Source of the DNA: Ananas comosus
Lineage: Eukaryota; Streptophyta; Magnoliopsida; Poales; Bromeliaceae
Assembly (NCBI RefSeq): GCF_001540865.1
Contig: NC_033628.1
Location: 7,652,346 to 7,716,345 of the forward strand
DNA length: 64,000 nucleotides
Reading direction: 5' to 3'
The notes under the pieces are model-generated. The model had not been told where the DNA came from. It made no database searches and worked only from the letters and a program-made list of their open reading frames with translations. Shown piece by piece: positions 9,329 through 20,429 of the stretch (positions are counted from its first letter, which is position 1; each line of letters opens with the position of its first letter). The position numbers and the translations under genes were made by a program.

Positions 9329-9642
9329 TAAAACTTTTTAAAATAAATTTTTCTGCTGAACTATATTTTCCAAATAAAAATAATTTGTAAAAAGAGTGCA
9401 CTATACTTTTGGTCCTCGTACTATGAGTTACGTGACGCTTCTAGTCCTCAATTTTTAATTTATTACAATTCTAGATCAATCTTTTTTGTATTGTATGTTG
9501 CAATTAAATTTCACAATTTAATTTAATTGACTAAATATTAAAATACTATTGATGTAAACGTCATGTAGTATATTAATTACCCTCATATGATCAATTGTAA
9601 TACTTTCACATCACTTATACATTAATAATTGAAATAATTGCA
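9329..9642. other. AT-rich noncoding DNA
   Basis: I see no gene. Text such as TTTTGGTCCTCGTACTATG near 9410 resembles MITE termini, but no partner end was found. Confidence 0.4.
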
Positions 9643-10230
9643 TATAGTATCCTGTAAAGATATCAAATAGCAAATATATTTCTACAAAACTTAAGTTATC
9701 AAATTTATCCCACCAAAAGTTGTCTCGTCTGTAAATATATCCTTCTGTTACTAAAGTTTACGTAATCATGAGTTAAAAAATGCTAATTAACCATAGTTAG
9801 TAATTAAGGAATAAAATGACCTTCTACCCCCTTATATATATAATTTGTATTGCAATATTCAGTCCTGTCATCTTTCGCACTCTTTCCTCTTTATCCATGG
9901 CCATGGCAAGATCTACTGTGGTGGTGATGTTGAAGGTGAGACTCTCGGTCGTGGCAAAAATGAGGTATGCCACACGTGCCACAACGAAGACAAGAAGAGA
10001 GAAAAAAAATATATCTTTTTGCACGGACAATTTTGTAAGAATAAAATAGTCATTTTATACTCTCATCGTTAAAAAACTAATAGTGAATCAAACGATATGG
10101 TCGTATATGAATGACTCAGAATTTTTTTAGAGATATATTTGCAAATCAAAAAATTTTCGAAGAAACAAATGTAATAACTTAAATTTTATAGGATATATTT
10201 ATTATCTAGTATCTTCCTAGGGACCAGTAT
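9643..10230. mobile_element. Long-TIR MITE, family C copy 1
   Basis: The left end (ATAGTATCCTGTAAAGA, then ATCAAATAG..AAATATATTTCT) is the inverse of the right end (AATAAATATATCC region to GGACCAGTAT). The core carries CCATGGCCATGGCAAGATCTACTGTGG-like text that matches the copy at 16159-16711 in inverted orientation. Short frames inside (such as 9816-10049) are not genes. No target duplication was resolved. The two copies in one window support a mobile family. Confidence 0.65.
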
Positions 10231-10397
10231 AAAACTAATTTTTAGTAATTTATTAGTATTTAGTCATTAGATCGTATATAGGACTTGATTCTAATAAGTT
10301 AAAAAAATGGAGTCATCAATTATTAAAAAATATTAAAATTTAAGGAAAAAAGTGTCAATTAAGCATCTGACATTTTGATGGCCAGATGTCAGCATTT

Positions 10398-10421
10398 AAA
10401 AAAAAAAAAAAAAAAAAAAAA
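10398..10421. repeat. Poly(A) run
   Basis: A 24-base A-run. There is no recognisable retroelement 3' end directly upstream. Confidence 0.85.
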
Positions 10422-10485
10422 TCAGCCAATGTAAAAGTGCCATTTTAGAATGTTTTTTTTCTCAGTTAATGTGCCTTCGAATCAT

Positions 10486-10526
10486 ATGAGAGAGAGAGAA
10501 ATAGAGAGACAGAGAGAGAGAGAGAG
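10486..10526. repeat. GA microsatellite
   Basis: An imperfect GA tract, low complexity. Confidence 0.85.
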
Positions 10527-10745
10527 GAAAAGGCATGTACGTACGTTCTATTTTCTGTATAGTAACTAGTAATAATTGCACACATATAATTGTAAAGTAG
10601 ATCTGTGACTTTTCAACAACGACCCTGATCGAATAGCTATACTCATATATGTCTTTAGCTCTCGATCGAGTTGTACGTTGTGTCGGGTCTACTCACCATA
10701 GATGATCTGCAACCGATCCAAAAACAATAACAGTAAGAGCTAGTG

Positions 10746-10748
<3 letters not shown>

Positions 10749-10812
<64 letters not shown>
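10749..10812. repeat. Compound (GA)n(GT)n microsatellite
   Basis: A run of about 15 GA units passes directly into about 16 GT units. No gene lies nearby. Confidence 0.95.
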
Positions 10813-10814
<2 letters not shown>

Positions 10815-11493
10815 AATATACAGTGGAGGGCGACTGATTATTATTGGTGGAACCTTAATTAATTTGCATGCATTTACACCAAATCCATGGAGTTGCATGG
10901 CTCCAATTAATTAATGTTGTTCTTTGTTGTGAACCTTGATTATACTAACTAATAACCCCTGCTCCGTTGTGGATGTTACCTCACTCTGCAAGCGTACCCC
11001 AACAAGCCGACACACCCCGCTATTTCTCATGGTTAAGCAATGTTGCTTAAGATTTTAATTAACTAAACATAAATTTCCTTTATATTACATGATTATTAAT
11101 TATTATTATATTAATAATTTGAAAGTGATACGTATAATCTTCTGTTGAATATAAATATTTAAAATATATATCGTTTCTTTTATAATTTAAGCTCCGGGAA
11201 AAAACAAACGGCGACTTCACATAATTTAACATTGTACTAGAACAGAAAATCATGTTTTTTAGTTCTTTAATAAATATATTAAAAATGCCGTCCACGGGTA
11301 GCTTAAATTTTTATAGAAAAAGGGCTAAAGAGAAAAAAAAAAAAAAATTTATTTCAAAATTTTAATTTTACTATCCAATCTGTCGATTTATTTTATTTAA
11401 ATTAGTTGACGACGACACTTGGACTTAAAATTTTAGCTGATTGCGTATTTTATTAAATTTATAGCTTTTTTTTGAGAGAGAGAGAGAGATGGA
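10813..11493. other. AT-rich noncoding DNA
   Basis: No gene is supported. The 71-codon reverse frame at 11080-11295 is AT-driven and has no recognisable feature. Confidence 0.5.
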
Positions 11494-12014
11494 CACTACA
11501 ACAAAATTAGGTTATAGGGACATGTTTGGGACACTTTTGTGTAAGTGTCATATTTGTGCCAAAACTTTTTAAAAAAAACTACTAATGTCTAAATATAAAG
11601 TCTAATCCAACCAAAAATAAAAGGGTACTCTACTCTACCCACCCCACCCAGCCCATTCGGCCCGATTACAAACAGAAAAGAAAAAAAAAAAAGAAAAAGG
11701 AAAGAAAAATCGATTATCATTTCTCCTTCTCCTCTCACTCAATTAACTGAAATTCTAGACAAAGATCCCTTTCTCTCGTCTCCTCCGCCACTGCAGCCAA
11801 CGAGGTAGAGTTCCGGTGGTTGCTAGATGCTTAAATAAATGTTGGTAAATTAGCAGTACTGTTTTAGATTATAGCGACACTCTTTAACTGTCACTATATA
11901 CCTAGCAACCCCACATATAGCAATATTTTTTAAAGTGTCGGTAATTTAGCCAGCGGCACTTTTTTTGACTTATACCGATATTTAAAAGTGTCGCTATAGA
12001 CCGTTTTTGTTGTA
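11494..12014 (+). mobile_element. CACTA-type MITE, copy 1
   Basis: It starts CACTACAACAAAATTAGG and approaches the inverse end CGTTTTTGTTGTA. Subterminal TAGCGACACT / AAGTGTCGCTATA repeats face each other. It is the same family, in the same orientation, as 26422-26938; the copy at 55508-56015 is inverted. The final GTG of the terminus is displaced by the SINE that begins at 12015. GTTTTTATTAGTTGTG just beyond the SINE (12151-12166) may be the target duplication plus the lost terminus. It does not encode protein. Confidence 0.85.
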
Positions 12015-12149
12015 TGAGGTAGCACGCTACCCGCTTTGTTTATTTCATTTAGAAATAAACTTAGCTAGAAATGTGAATCAACTAGGATTCGAACTTGAGA
12101 CCTCGAGTACCAACCACCAAGCCTTTTGCCACTTGCTCTAGGGACGGTC
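12015..12149 (-). mobile_element. tRNA-derived SINE, copy 1
   Basis: On the minus strand the head GACCGTCCCTAGAGCAAGTGG (near 12149) leads to a box-B-like CAAGTTCGAATCC near 12090. A body AGTTTATTTCTAAATGAAATA follows, and the end has GCGGGTAGCGTGCTACC near 12035. The homologous copy at 13827-13982 has an A-tail and exact target duplications, which proves retroposition of this family. This copy sits in the terminus of the CACTA-type MITE. Confidence 0.85.
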
Positions 12150-13811
12150 AGTTTTTATTAGTTGTGAGAATTATATAGAGTATACTAACTAAATTTCTAC
12201 ATATAAACAACGTATTCAGATTTTAAAATCAAAGTAGTGTGATTGATTTAAACCAAACAAATTAAAAAATTGGATAGTTAAATCAAAATGTTGAAAGATT
12301 AGATGGTTGATTCAAAACGGTCCATAGTTCAAGTAGATTCTATATGATTTTACGAATGGTTAATTTATCAGCTTCTCCATATGATAGTCAAAATTGGCGG
12401 TACAAAATCCACGAATTAATGCTAAAATTGAAATTTTTAGTTACAACTTGAACATCACGAGAAATATTGTTGTTAAGCGGTATTGAAAAATGAATTTATT
12501 GAATCTAATTAACCGTTGCTTATTATTTACTTTTGGATGAATTCGATTTATTTATAGTAATGACAAATGGACTGCATGTCCCAGTGGTATTCTGATAATA
12601 TATACAACTTTAAGGTTTCTAAACTTTTTGATTAAACACTTTACTTTCCATGCTTCTTCTGACCACTAATTAAAGGACATGTGTAACTATTTTCTTTATA
12701 AGAATGAATATTCTTCAAATGATATATATATTTTGCGTACATAATGAAAGCAAATAGAGTTTAAATAAATAATAATTTATTTATATGAAAAAATTATCTA
12801 CCTTTTCTTCTACGTACAATTGGGAATGAAATTGTAGCATTTGAAAAGATTCGGAAGCCCACAATATACATATGTTTAGCAGAGAAGTTAAATAACTAAG
12901 CCAGAATGATTAGAAGCCATAGTGTTTAAGCAAGAAGTTAAAAAACTAATTAATTAAGGGCAAGCCTGTTTAATTGGACGTCCAACTATTTGTTCAGCAC
13001 ATGCATTTCTTTTATTTCCTAATAGCATTTTTAGCAATTGCTAAATAAGAAGTATCAATTAGATAAGTCATTTTTTCCATAATAAGAGTACTGATCATCT
13101 CGTGAGTAATTAAATTATATTATTTTGAAAATTAAATCATGACAGCAACCTACTAACTAACACCTTAATTACAATATTATATGAATTATAAAAGTAATTA
13201 ACTCTCAAAGCTTTCATAATGTATAAGTTATAACAGAATAATTACTTGTTCGGGCGTCACGACAAATCCTAAACTATAACATGAAATATATATATATATA
13301 AGGCCGAGACTATCCAAGTAAAATGTTTTGCCGTAAAAAGTATTTCTTCTCCATATTAATTTCTATGCATATATGAATTTCTAGCTAGGCGACCATGCAT
13401 CTTTGAGGTACTGCAGTGTTGGAACAGTAGTTGGAACTAATTAGTGATCCAAACTTATTACAAAATTGATTTAGAACTGGAGTTTATCCAAATTAGAGTA
13501 CTCTAAATATTGAATCTGAGAAGTATATTAAATTAGTTAGTATGCAAGTTGGAATATAACTAACTTATCTATAGATCGAAAGCAGGTAATTAATTAATAT
13601 TCATCCTACGTGATTAATTGGAGTCGGTGGACTTTATGTGCACCCTGTATATATGCAATATATATGCATGCATGATTAATGCCTAATAATATAAATAATA
13701 ATAAATACTTGGAGGAGCTGCATATATATATATAGTAGCCGATTAATTGTATATACTAGACATGAATTTATGAAATAAAATGCTTGTTTAGTTTTAGTTT
13801 TACTTTTGGCT
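12150..13811. other. AT-rich noncoding DNA
   Basis: I see no gene or clear repeat in these 1.6 kb, apart from short TA runs (near 12720 and 13285). Confidence 0.55.
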
Positions 13812-13826
13812 TCATACGTATAATTA

Positions 13827-13982
13827 TTTTTTTTTTTTTTGGAGAGATAGGTAGCACGTTACCCGCTTCGTTTATTTCATTTAGAAATAAACTTAGCTGG
13901 AAATGTGAATCAACTAGGATTCGAACTTGGGTCTCGGGTACCAACCATCAAGCCCTTTGCCACTTGCTCTAGGGACGGTCGG
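13827..13982 (-). mobile_element. tRNA-derived SINE, full-length copy 2
   Basis: A complete 5'-to-3' copy on the minus strand: head GACCGTCCCTAGAGCAAGTG, box-B-like CAAGTTCGAATCC near 13923, then the GCGGGTAACGTGCTACC 3' region and an A-tail (T-run at 13827-13840 on the plus strand). A perfect 15-bp target duplication TCATACGTATAATTA is at 13812-13826 and 13983-13997. Retroposition by a LINE-type machinery is the expected mechanism. Confidence 0.93.
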
Positions 13983-13998
13983 TCATACGTATAATTAA

Positions 13999-14507
13999 GG
14001 AATAATTGCCTATATACCCCTCATGCGTCTGAAAATATCCGATCTACCCCTACTTTTTTTTCCTTTCTAAAATGCCCCTCATATGTTCCACCGTTATTGC
14101 AAAATACCCCCGCAGTTATCTCCTGTTAAGTTAACCTGAGTTAAACGTGAGTTAAATATCTATCACAGTTAAAAAAAATTAAAATGCCAATTTTGCCCTT
14201 AACTTAAGGGCAAATAAGAAAGGTTGGTTACGGTAGAGGGGTATATTAGAAAAGACAAAAAGTTGAAATACTTTTTGTGCCCCTGACTTTAAGGGCAAAT
14301 AAGAAAGACAATGATGGTGGAAGGGTATATTTGAAAAGGGCAAAAGAGTAATTTTACAGCGATAACAGTGTTACTTAACAGATTTTAACTCAAAGGGTAT
14401 ATTAGAAATAGGTTGGAACGTAGGAGGGGTATTTTCAATATTAGCCTTCTAAGAGGAGTAAATCGAAAAGTCGGAAACTTTTCAGGGGTATATAAGAAAT
14501 TGCCCCT
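13999..14507. mobile_element. MITE family B, copy 1 (8-bp TSD)
   Basis: The left end AATAATTGCCTATATACCCC pairs with the right end GGGGTATATAAGAAATTGCC. An exact 8-bp duplication ATAATTAA is at 13991-13998 and 14508-14515. The interior has two similar blocks with GGGCAAATAAGAAAG and GTATATT(A/T)GAAA text. It does not encode protein; the 72-codon reverse frame at 14385-14603 only overlaps it. The 8-bp duplication suggests a hAT-like transposase. The copy at 23478-23806 is shorter. Confidence 0.85.
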
Positions 14508-14588
14508 ATAATTAATTAGATCATGAGTTATGCAACTGGTATATTTAGAGCAAGGGTAATAATTTTTACACTTGGTACCGGGAACAAA

Positions 14589-14766
14589 TGTGAGAGACTC
14601 CAAAAAGTCTCATATATAAGATATAATTATATGACTAAATTTCTTAACCGGACTAAAATATTTTAGGCTGTTGGTAAGTCCAACGGGTAATTAAGAGAGT
14701 TAAGGGTGTTAGGGTTAGAGTAGTCCTAAAATGGATGACGCTCGGGAATTAAGTGGGGGCGTTACG
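14589..14766 (+). mobile_element. Cassandra solo LTR
   Basis: A single LTR, from TGTGAGAGACTCC to GGGGGCGTTACG. It is flanked by a 5-bp duplication ACAAA (14584-14588 and 14767-14771), as left by recombination between the two LTRs of an insertion. The 5S-like segment (about 14697-14757) is present but diverged: GTTAAGGGTGTT, AGAGTAGTCCTAAAATGGATGAC. The final CA has become CG. It is the oldest-looking Cassandra relic in the window. Confidence 0.88.
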
Positions 14767-14888
14767 ACAAATATCGCTTTCAATATGAACCTCAGTTGTG
14801 CATGTCTAAAGCAAGAGATTGCAAGCCTCTAGCTTCCCCAAATGCCCTTGTGTGTGGGAATAGGGGTGGAAACAACTCTTTCCACACC

Positions 14889-14968
14889 TCTATTTAATTT
14901 TTAAAACTTTAAATTTAAATTTTAAATTTTAAATTTTAAATTTTAAATTTTAAATTTTAAAAATTTAT
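14889..14968. repeat. (AAATTTT)n low-complexity array
   Basis: About nine tandem copies of a 7-8-base A/T word, followed by degraded versions to about 15045. The base at 15017 is ambiguous (N). Confidence 0.9.
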
Positions 14969-15045
14969 AATTTGTAATCTTAAAATTAAAATTTTTTAAT
15001 TCTAAATTCTAAATTTNTTTTAAATTTTAAATTCAAATATAATAT

Positions 15046-15513
15046 AAGGACAATATCATTAATTTTTATTTATAACTATCTACTAATCTTCTTATTCCAT
15101 CTTGTATATCCAAATACTATTTTTCTTATTTTCGGAAACAATTCAATTTTCATCCAAACGTAAAATTGTTCTATTCTAAGCTTATACCTGAACTTATAGC
15201 TATCCCTGAAATAAGCAGTTCTTTTTTTATATCCGAACAAAATGAAGTCTTAGATTTTTTCTTATTTTTAACAATTTTAGAATAATAAGCTATCTCACGG
15301 GTAAAAAAATGTATCCCAAATAACTAAAATAAAATAAGCTATCTCAGTGGTTTGTAATGTTGCTATTATCACAAATAAAAGAAATTGGATATGATTAATT
15401 TTATAGAATAGTTTATTTCAAACTATTCCAAAATAATTGAAAATAGTCAAAAATATTATATATTATATGATATAATTTTGAATATATTTAAATTATAAAA
15501 AAAGATGATGATG
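15046..15513. other. AT-rich noncoding DNA
   Basis: No gene is seen. It holds scattered CTATTCCAAAATAATTG-like text but no defined element. Confidence 0.45.
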
Positions 15514-15521
15514 ATGATATA

Positions 15522-15754
15522 TAGAGTCTGGCTATGGTGCTTTGTAAAAGCACCAACCACTTGGTAGTTGTAAATTTTTTACCGTGAGATATCTACCCTT
15601 GATCATTTTTATCCGTTAGATTATACTATTCAACCAACCACCCACTGAACCCTAGGGGGCCCGCATCATTCTAACCGCACATCCCTTAATCCAAGGGCCG
15701 AAAACTTACAAGCACAAATAACTTGATACTTTTAAAAGTATAGGAGCTCAATTC
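15522..15754 (+). mobile_element. hAT-like MITE, family A copy 2
   Basis: Same family and orientation as 2281-2510. An exact 8-bp duplication ATGATATA is at 15514-15521 and 15755-15762. The ends are TAGAGTCTGGCTATGG and GAGCTCAATTC, with inner inverted text AAAGCACCAACCACTTGG. It does not encode protein. Confidence 0.88.
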
Positions 15755-15762
15755 ATGATATA

Positions 15763-16158
15763 TATATATATNAAATGGTAGTTGTTTATATAAATAATAC
15801 ATAATATATAATAAAAAATTATATAAAATTATTTTTCGTTCAAATTTTTTCTTTCAACCGAACAAGCATAGCTGAAAAAAAAAAAATCTTACAAATCAAA
15901 TGCTAAAAAGCGTAATACTTTTTTTTATATAGAAAACTCTTTTCCACTGAGAATTATTTTTCATAAAATAGACCACTAACCAAAAAAACTGGACTCCAAT
16001 TTACTAAACAGTGGCACAAGGTTATTTTAGTCATTTCACTCTGGGCTTGGATATAAGGATGGAATGTGGTGGGCCCCAAATCCAACCCGCGTTGGAGGTT
16101 TGCCGAGCACGCGTGCCCCATCTTCTTTTACTTGTTTTTTTTCTTTTGAATTAATTTC
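15763..16158. other. Noncoding DNA
   Basis: An ambiguous base at 15772 lies at the end of a TA run. No gene is seen. The 16060-16120 stretch is more GC-rich but has no coding signal. Confidence 0.45.
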
Positions 16159-16711
16159 ATACGGGTCCCTACAAAAATATCAAATAATAAATAAATTTTT
16201 ATGAAATTTAAATGATCAGATTTATTTTTTAAAAAATTTTCTAGTTTGCAAATATATCGTTTTAAAAGTTTTAATTCATTCATGTACGTCCTTACCGTTT
16301 AATTTATTGTTAATTTTTTAACAATAGGTGTGTAAAATGACTATTTTGTCCTTAAAATTTATTTCTGTAAAAAGCTATCTTTCTTTCTTTCTCTACATGA
16401 GGATCTCACCTTCGACATCGCTGCCACAGTAGATCTCACCATGACCATGGATAAAGAGAAAAGGATGAAAAAAATAACAAAACTCAAAATTGGAACACAA
16501 ATTATATATATAAAAAATATTAAAAAAAAAAGATCATTTAACTTTTTAACTAATTATGGTTAACGTTTTTAAGTGATGATTATCGAAATTTTGGTAACAA
16601 AAAGATCGATGTACTTACAGAAGACAAAAATTTAAAAGAATAAATTTAATAATTTAAAATTTATAAAAAAAATATATTTATAATTTAATATTTTTGCAGG
16701 GAGTCACGTAT
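16159..16711. mobile_element. Long-TIR MITE, family C copy 2
   Basis: It begins ATACGGGTCCCTACAAAAAT and ends near GGGAGTCACGTAT, with A/T-rich inverted arms. The core holds GATCTCACC..CAGTAGATCTCACCATGACCATGG, matching the copy at 9643-10230 in inverted orientation. No ORF of note. Confidence 0.7.
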
Positions 16712-17891
16712 AATTATCCCTTTCTTCTTTTTTTTTTTTTTTTTTTTTTTTTGCACAATATTACTCAAAAACTCCGGCACGTATATTTCTTAACACCCAC
16801 GCGCGGGAATCCGGGGCTTCGTCCTTCCGCGCTTGAAAAAAAACAAAAAAATGGCCAATAATTCACCACCAAAGTCTCCTCCACGTACCCTAGGACTGTC
16901 CCCAAGAAGACCTACATTCATTAATTGCACGCATTTATTGCTTAGGAAATATTTTTTTTGGTGAATTATGCTACCAATTCAAATTCGATCCCTGGTGTTA
17001 CCTGAAAAATCGATCTGATCGAGACAAAGTTCTTGTCTCATGCATCGTACCATGCACGGAATAGAAATTTTATGTCGTTAGACGACAGAAATAAAATTTA
17101 AAATTTCAACCTAGCATCTTAAAAATTATTGTCCTTGATGCTCGCTGAAAGACCATATTATCAAGAAGATTAATTTGGTAGGAAATAACTGAGAAGTGAG
17201 TCTTAACACCACTTAACAATTTTTTTTTTTGCTTCGGCCAAATTTTATATTATTAATCTATTTTTTGGGCCCTATATATTGGGATGCAAAAATATTTTAT
17301 TGTTCATATCTCTGTTTGATTTACTCAAATAATATGTAATATTTGATAGATGAGAATTAGTGTAATCGAATGTCTCCAATATTGGGTATTACTTTCGGTC
17401 TTTAAATTAATTTTTCGAGCAAGAATAATCATGATCGTATAGATGAAATGTACTATATATATTGCGAAATTACGAATACTCTGACCTTTATTATTAGAAG
17501 TTGGGCAAGTTGAGTTGTCTAAGAATTATATTTTTGTCCTTGCTTTAGAGCGACGCTGTGTTTTTTCCTTCGTACGTACATATGGTACATATGCACCTTC
17601 GTACATCAAAGAGTAATATATATCTCGACCCTTATAGTCAATTTAAATTTTGAATTTGAAATATCAAGGCGTATAAATTAATTTTTTAATCTTATGATCA
17701 CTATTAGCTTGCAATGTATAACTTTAGTGGTGTCACCATGGATGACGATTTATTCTTTTGTCCGTAAATTACCATCTTCGATGCAATTAAATTAAGGCAT
17801 AAGCTATCCAACGCATTTTAATTTACACTCATAAATTTTTTTTAATATGAAAATGTTTATTTAAAAAAAGAAAAAGAAAAACAACCGTAAC
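16712..17891. other. Noncoding DNA with a poly(T) run
   Basis: There is a poly(T) run at about 16730-16752. 16780-16920 is less AT-rich. No gene or defined repeat is recognised. Confidence 0.5.
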
Positions 17892-17899
17892 ACCTGATT

Positions 17900-18130
17900 G
17901 AATTGAGCTCCTATGCTTTTAAAAGTACCAAGTTATTGATGCTTGTAAATTTTTAGCCATGTGTTTAAGAGATATGCGGTTAGGATGATGTGGGCCCGCT
18001 AGGGTTGAGTGGATGGTTGGTTGAATAGTATAATCTAATGGTTGAAAATGATTCGAGGAATAGATCTAACGGTAAAAAACTTACAAGCACTAAGTGCTTG
18101 GTACTTTTACAAGCACCATAGCTGGACTCC
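17900..18130 (-). mobile_element. hAT-like MITE, family A copy 3
   Basis: Inverted relative to copies 1 and 2. It is flanked by an exact 8-bp duplication ACCTGATT (17892-17899 and 18131-18138), which fixes the element ends as GGAGTCCAGC and GAGCTCAATTC on the minus strand. It does not encode protein. Confidence 0.9.
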
Positions 18131-18339
18131 ACCTGATTAATTATATGGCCGAACATTACAAAAATTACTAGACTTGGCTAAAAATTGTGAGGAGATTATT
18201 AAGAGTGCAATTTATTATTTATTTATATATTTTTTTTGGATTTTTGTTTCATTTTTGCAGCTACTTGCATGGGGGTCGTTTCTGGGTACGCATTAGCTAA
18301 GGACTTTGTTATTATTATTTTTTTGTTTAAATAAAATAA

Positions 18340-18512
18340 AATAAAAAGCGCTCGACCCCACGCCACCGGAAAGGTGGCAACCCGAGGACGACAAGGATAC
18401 CCCGCTCCGGTACCCGAAACCCCCACCCGACCCACATCCGCAGAATCCCATCGTTGGTTGCGACCAACTCGCACGAATCTCCAGGCACCGCGCTTTAACG
18501 TAGGACGCATAG
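18340..18512. other. Short GC-richer tract, unidentified
   Basis: About 170 bp (CGACCCCACGCCACCGG to CGCGCTTTAACGTAGGACG), markedly richer in GC than its flanks. Reverse-strand frames pass through it, but neither matches anything I recognise. It could be an old gene or retroelement scrap. Confidence 0.35.
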
Positions 18513-18774
18513 ATATTTATGTTCATGTGTACCCGCGCACACCGTAATATGGACGTGTCATCATCAAGGGCGTCGTTAAATGTAATAGAAAAGGTCTCTG
18601 AATCAAATTAGAATTTAAATCGAAATAAGTAAAAGTTGAGGGGTCCCTATCAAAAGAGGAAAAAAAGAAAAAAAAAAAAAAAAGTCGCTTCTAGATTGGC
18701 CTACAGTTGAGTGCTAATTAATCTTCATTTCATTTTTTAGCTATTTTAGTCATTTAAATAAAAATAGCTAAATT

Positions 18775-19375
18775 ATAGAAAACCCGTCGTCAATATCCAC
18801 TTTTTTATTTTTCTTCCTATCATTCAAAAACCTACATTTTGCTTTCTTAAAAAATAAAAAATATTCACTTCAGCCCCCGCCGTCAGTGCTCTATTAAAGT
18901 TCCGTTTATACCATATTTTTTATACTAAAAATACTCCTGAAATTTTGATCTTCCTCCTCCTTTCTCATCAACATCCTCGGCCACGCCGCCTCGCCCAGAC
19001 CCTTGTTCTCGCCCTCCTCGCCTGCCTCACCCTCGCCCTTACCCACCTCTCCGCCCATACCCACCACGATCTCCTCCGTACAATCCCAAATAAAGGGGTG
19101 GCGCGAGGGAACTATAGGAGCACGGGAGTAGGTGGAGTAAATGGAGTCGAAGCTGCATGGGGTCGAGAGAGGCGCGGGCGAGGGTGCAGAATCAGTAGAA
19201 TTAGGGAGAAGATGAAGAAGATGAGGGCAATTTGATTATTTTGTCATACCGTACTTCTCTGTGAATATTTTTTATTTTTTAAGGGAATAAAGTATAAATT
19301 TTTAGATGATGGAAAAAAGGGTAAAAAATCAAATATTGACAGAAAAATATTCTATAATTTAGGCAATAAAAATAT
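18775..19375. mobile_element. Foldback element family D, copy 1, with GC-rich core
   Basis: The left arm (TTCAAAAACCTACATTTTGC, near 18823) and the right arm (TAAGGGAATAAAGTATAAATTTTTAGATGATGG, near 19278) are imperfect inverses. Each is followed inward by AAAATAAAAAATATTCAC or its complement. The core includes a CTCGCCCTC-rich stretch that gives a spurious 96-codon frame. The same structure recurs at 51908-52568. Ends are approximate. Confidence 0.65.
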
Positions 19376-19666
19376 TATTAGAATTAGTGACCTTATTAGC
19401 TATGAATGAGAACTGAAATTCACTGTTTTTATTAGATATATTATTAAAATTAAAATATGTGAAAGTCCATGCTCATTCTTGAAGGGGAAAAAAGGTAAAA
19501 AATGTACTGAGAACACCTTAAATAATCCAAATTAATTTAGTCATGTAAAGCAGTTTAAATAATTAAATTTGACGAAATTATTAATTAATTTGGTAAAATA
19601 TTAATTTCTTTTGCTAAAGTCGCTTGTCAAAAATAAAAAACAAAAACTTCCCCTGTAGAGGTCTAT

Positions 19667-19667
<1 letters not shown>

Positions 19668-19716
<49 letters not shown>

Positions 19717-19719
19717 AAA
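19668..19719. repeat. (TA)n microsatellite
   Basis: A long TA run interrupted once by TG. Confidence 0.95.
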
Positions 19720-19724
19720 TTAGA

Positions 19725-19830
19725 TTACTATACTATCTATAGTACCGGAGCTCCGGTATTATAGTCTTATTTTTTATCATAGAGTGTTCAAGTTCGAAAT
19801 ATAGTCATCCAACATTCATAAATATTAATT
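19725..19830. mobile_element. Fragment of foldback family 2
   Basis: ACTATACTATCTATAGTACC and TAGAGTGTTCAAGTTCGAAA match the terminal region of the element at 1720-2246. Only one end is present. Confidence 0.55.
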
Positions 19831-20424
19831 ATTTTCGTCGTTAAAATCAATGTCGCATAACAAAATGAGCCAAATTAGGATACTTACATAAGTTCGAGAA
19901 ACATTAAATTTATCTTCCAAAAAAGAGTATATTAAATTTTGATAGAAGTGCTGGGACTACCATTGCAACTAAGTCTAAAAAAATAAATAATGAACTATTC
20001 GCGCGCGCTCTTTAACAAATGACCAATAATTGAAGGGGCCGGTCTTTGCGCATTTTTAACCAAACAAAAATAAATTAATATTGCCAAAACCAGTTGTTTT
20101 TGCTATTGCTAGAACAAATATGTTATGTTTGGTTATAATTTGAATTGCTTTGCCTTGAGAATAGTATATATAAACTGTTTTGAAATATTTATTTTTTTTT
20201 TAATAAAAAAAAATAAATAGTAAAACCGTGCTATAAAAATCCCCAGCACATGTCGATTGCTTTGCGAGGGGGACAACTTGGCGGGGGACCACGTAAACTT
20301 TATTGCCAATTTATTTTAGAGACACAAAGATCATAAATAAATAAATAATAATAATAATAATAATAATAATAATTAGTTAATAATAATAAAAAAATAATAA
20401 ATAGTTAATTTATTAATTATCTCG
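19831..20424. other. AT-rich noncoding DNA with (AAT)n
   Basis: It contains (AATA)n/(AAT)n near 20336-20390. I see no gene. Confidence 0.5.
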
Positions 20425-20429
20425 TGATT

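Noticed and set aside
13905..13982. tRNA gene on the minus strand
   Set aside because: The box-B-like TTCGAATCC and the head resemble tRNA, but no cloverleaf can be drawn. The segment continues into a SINE body with A-tail and target duplications.
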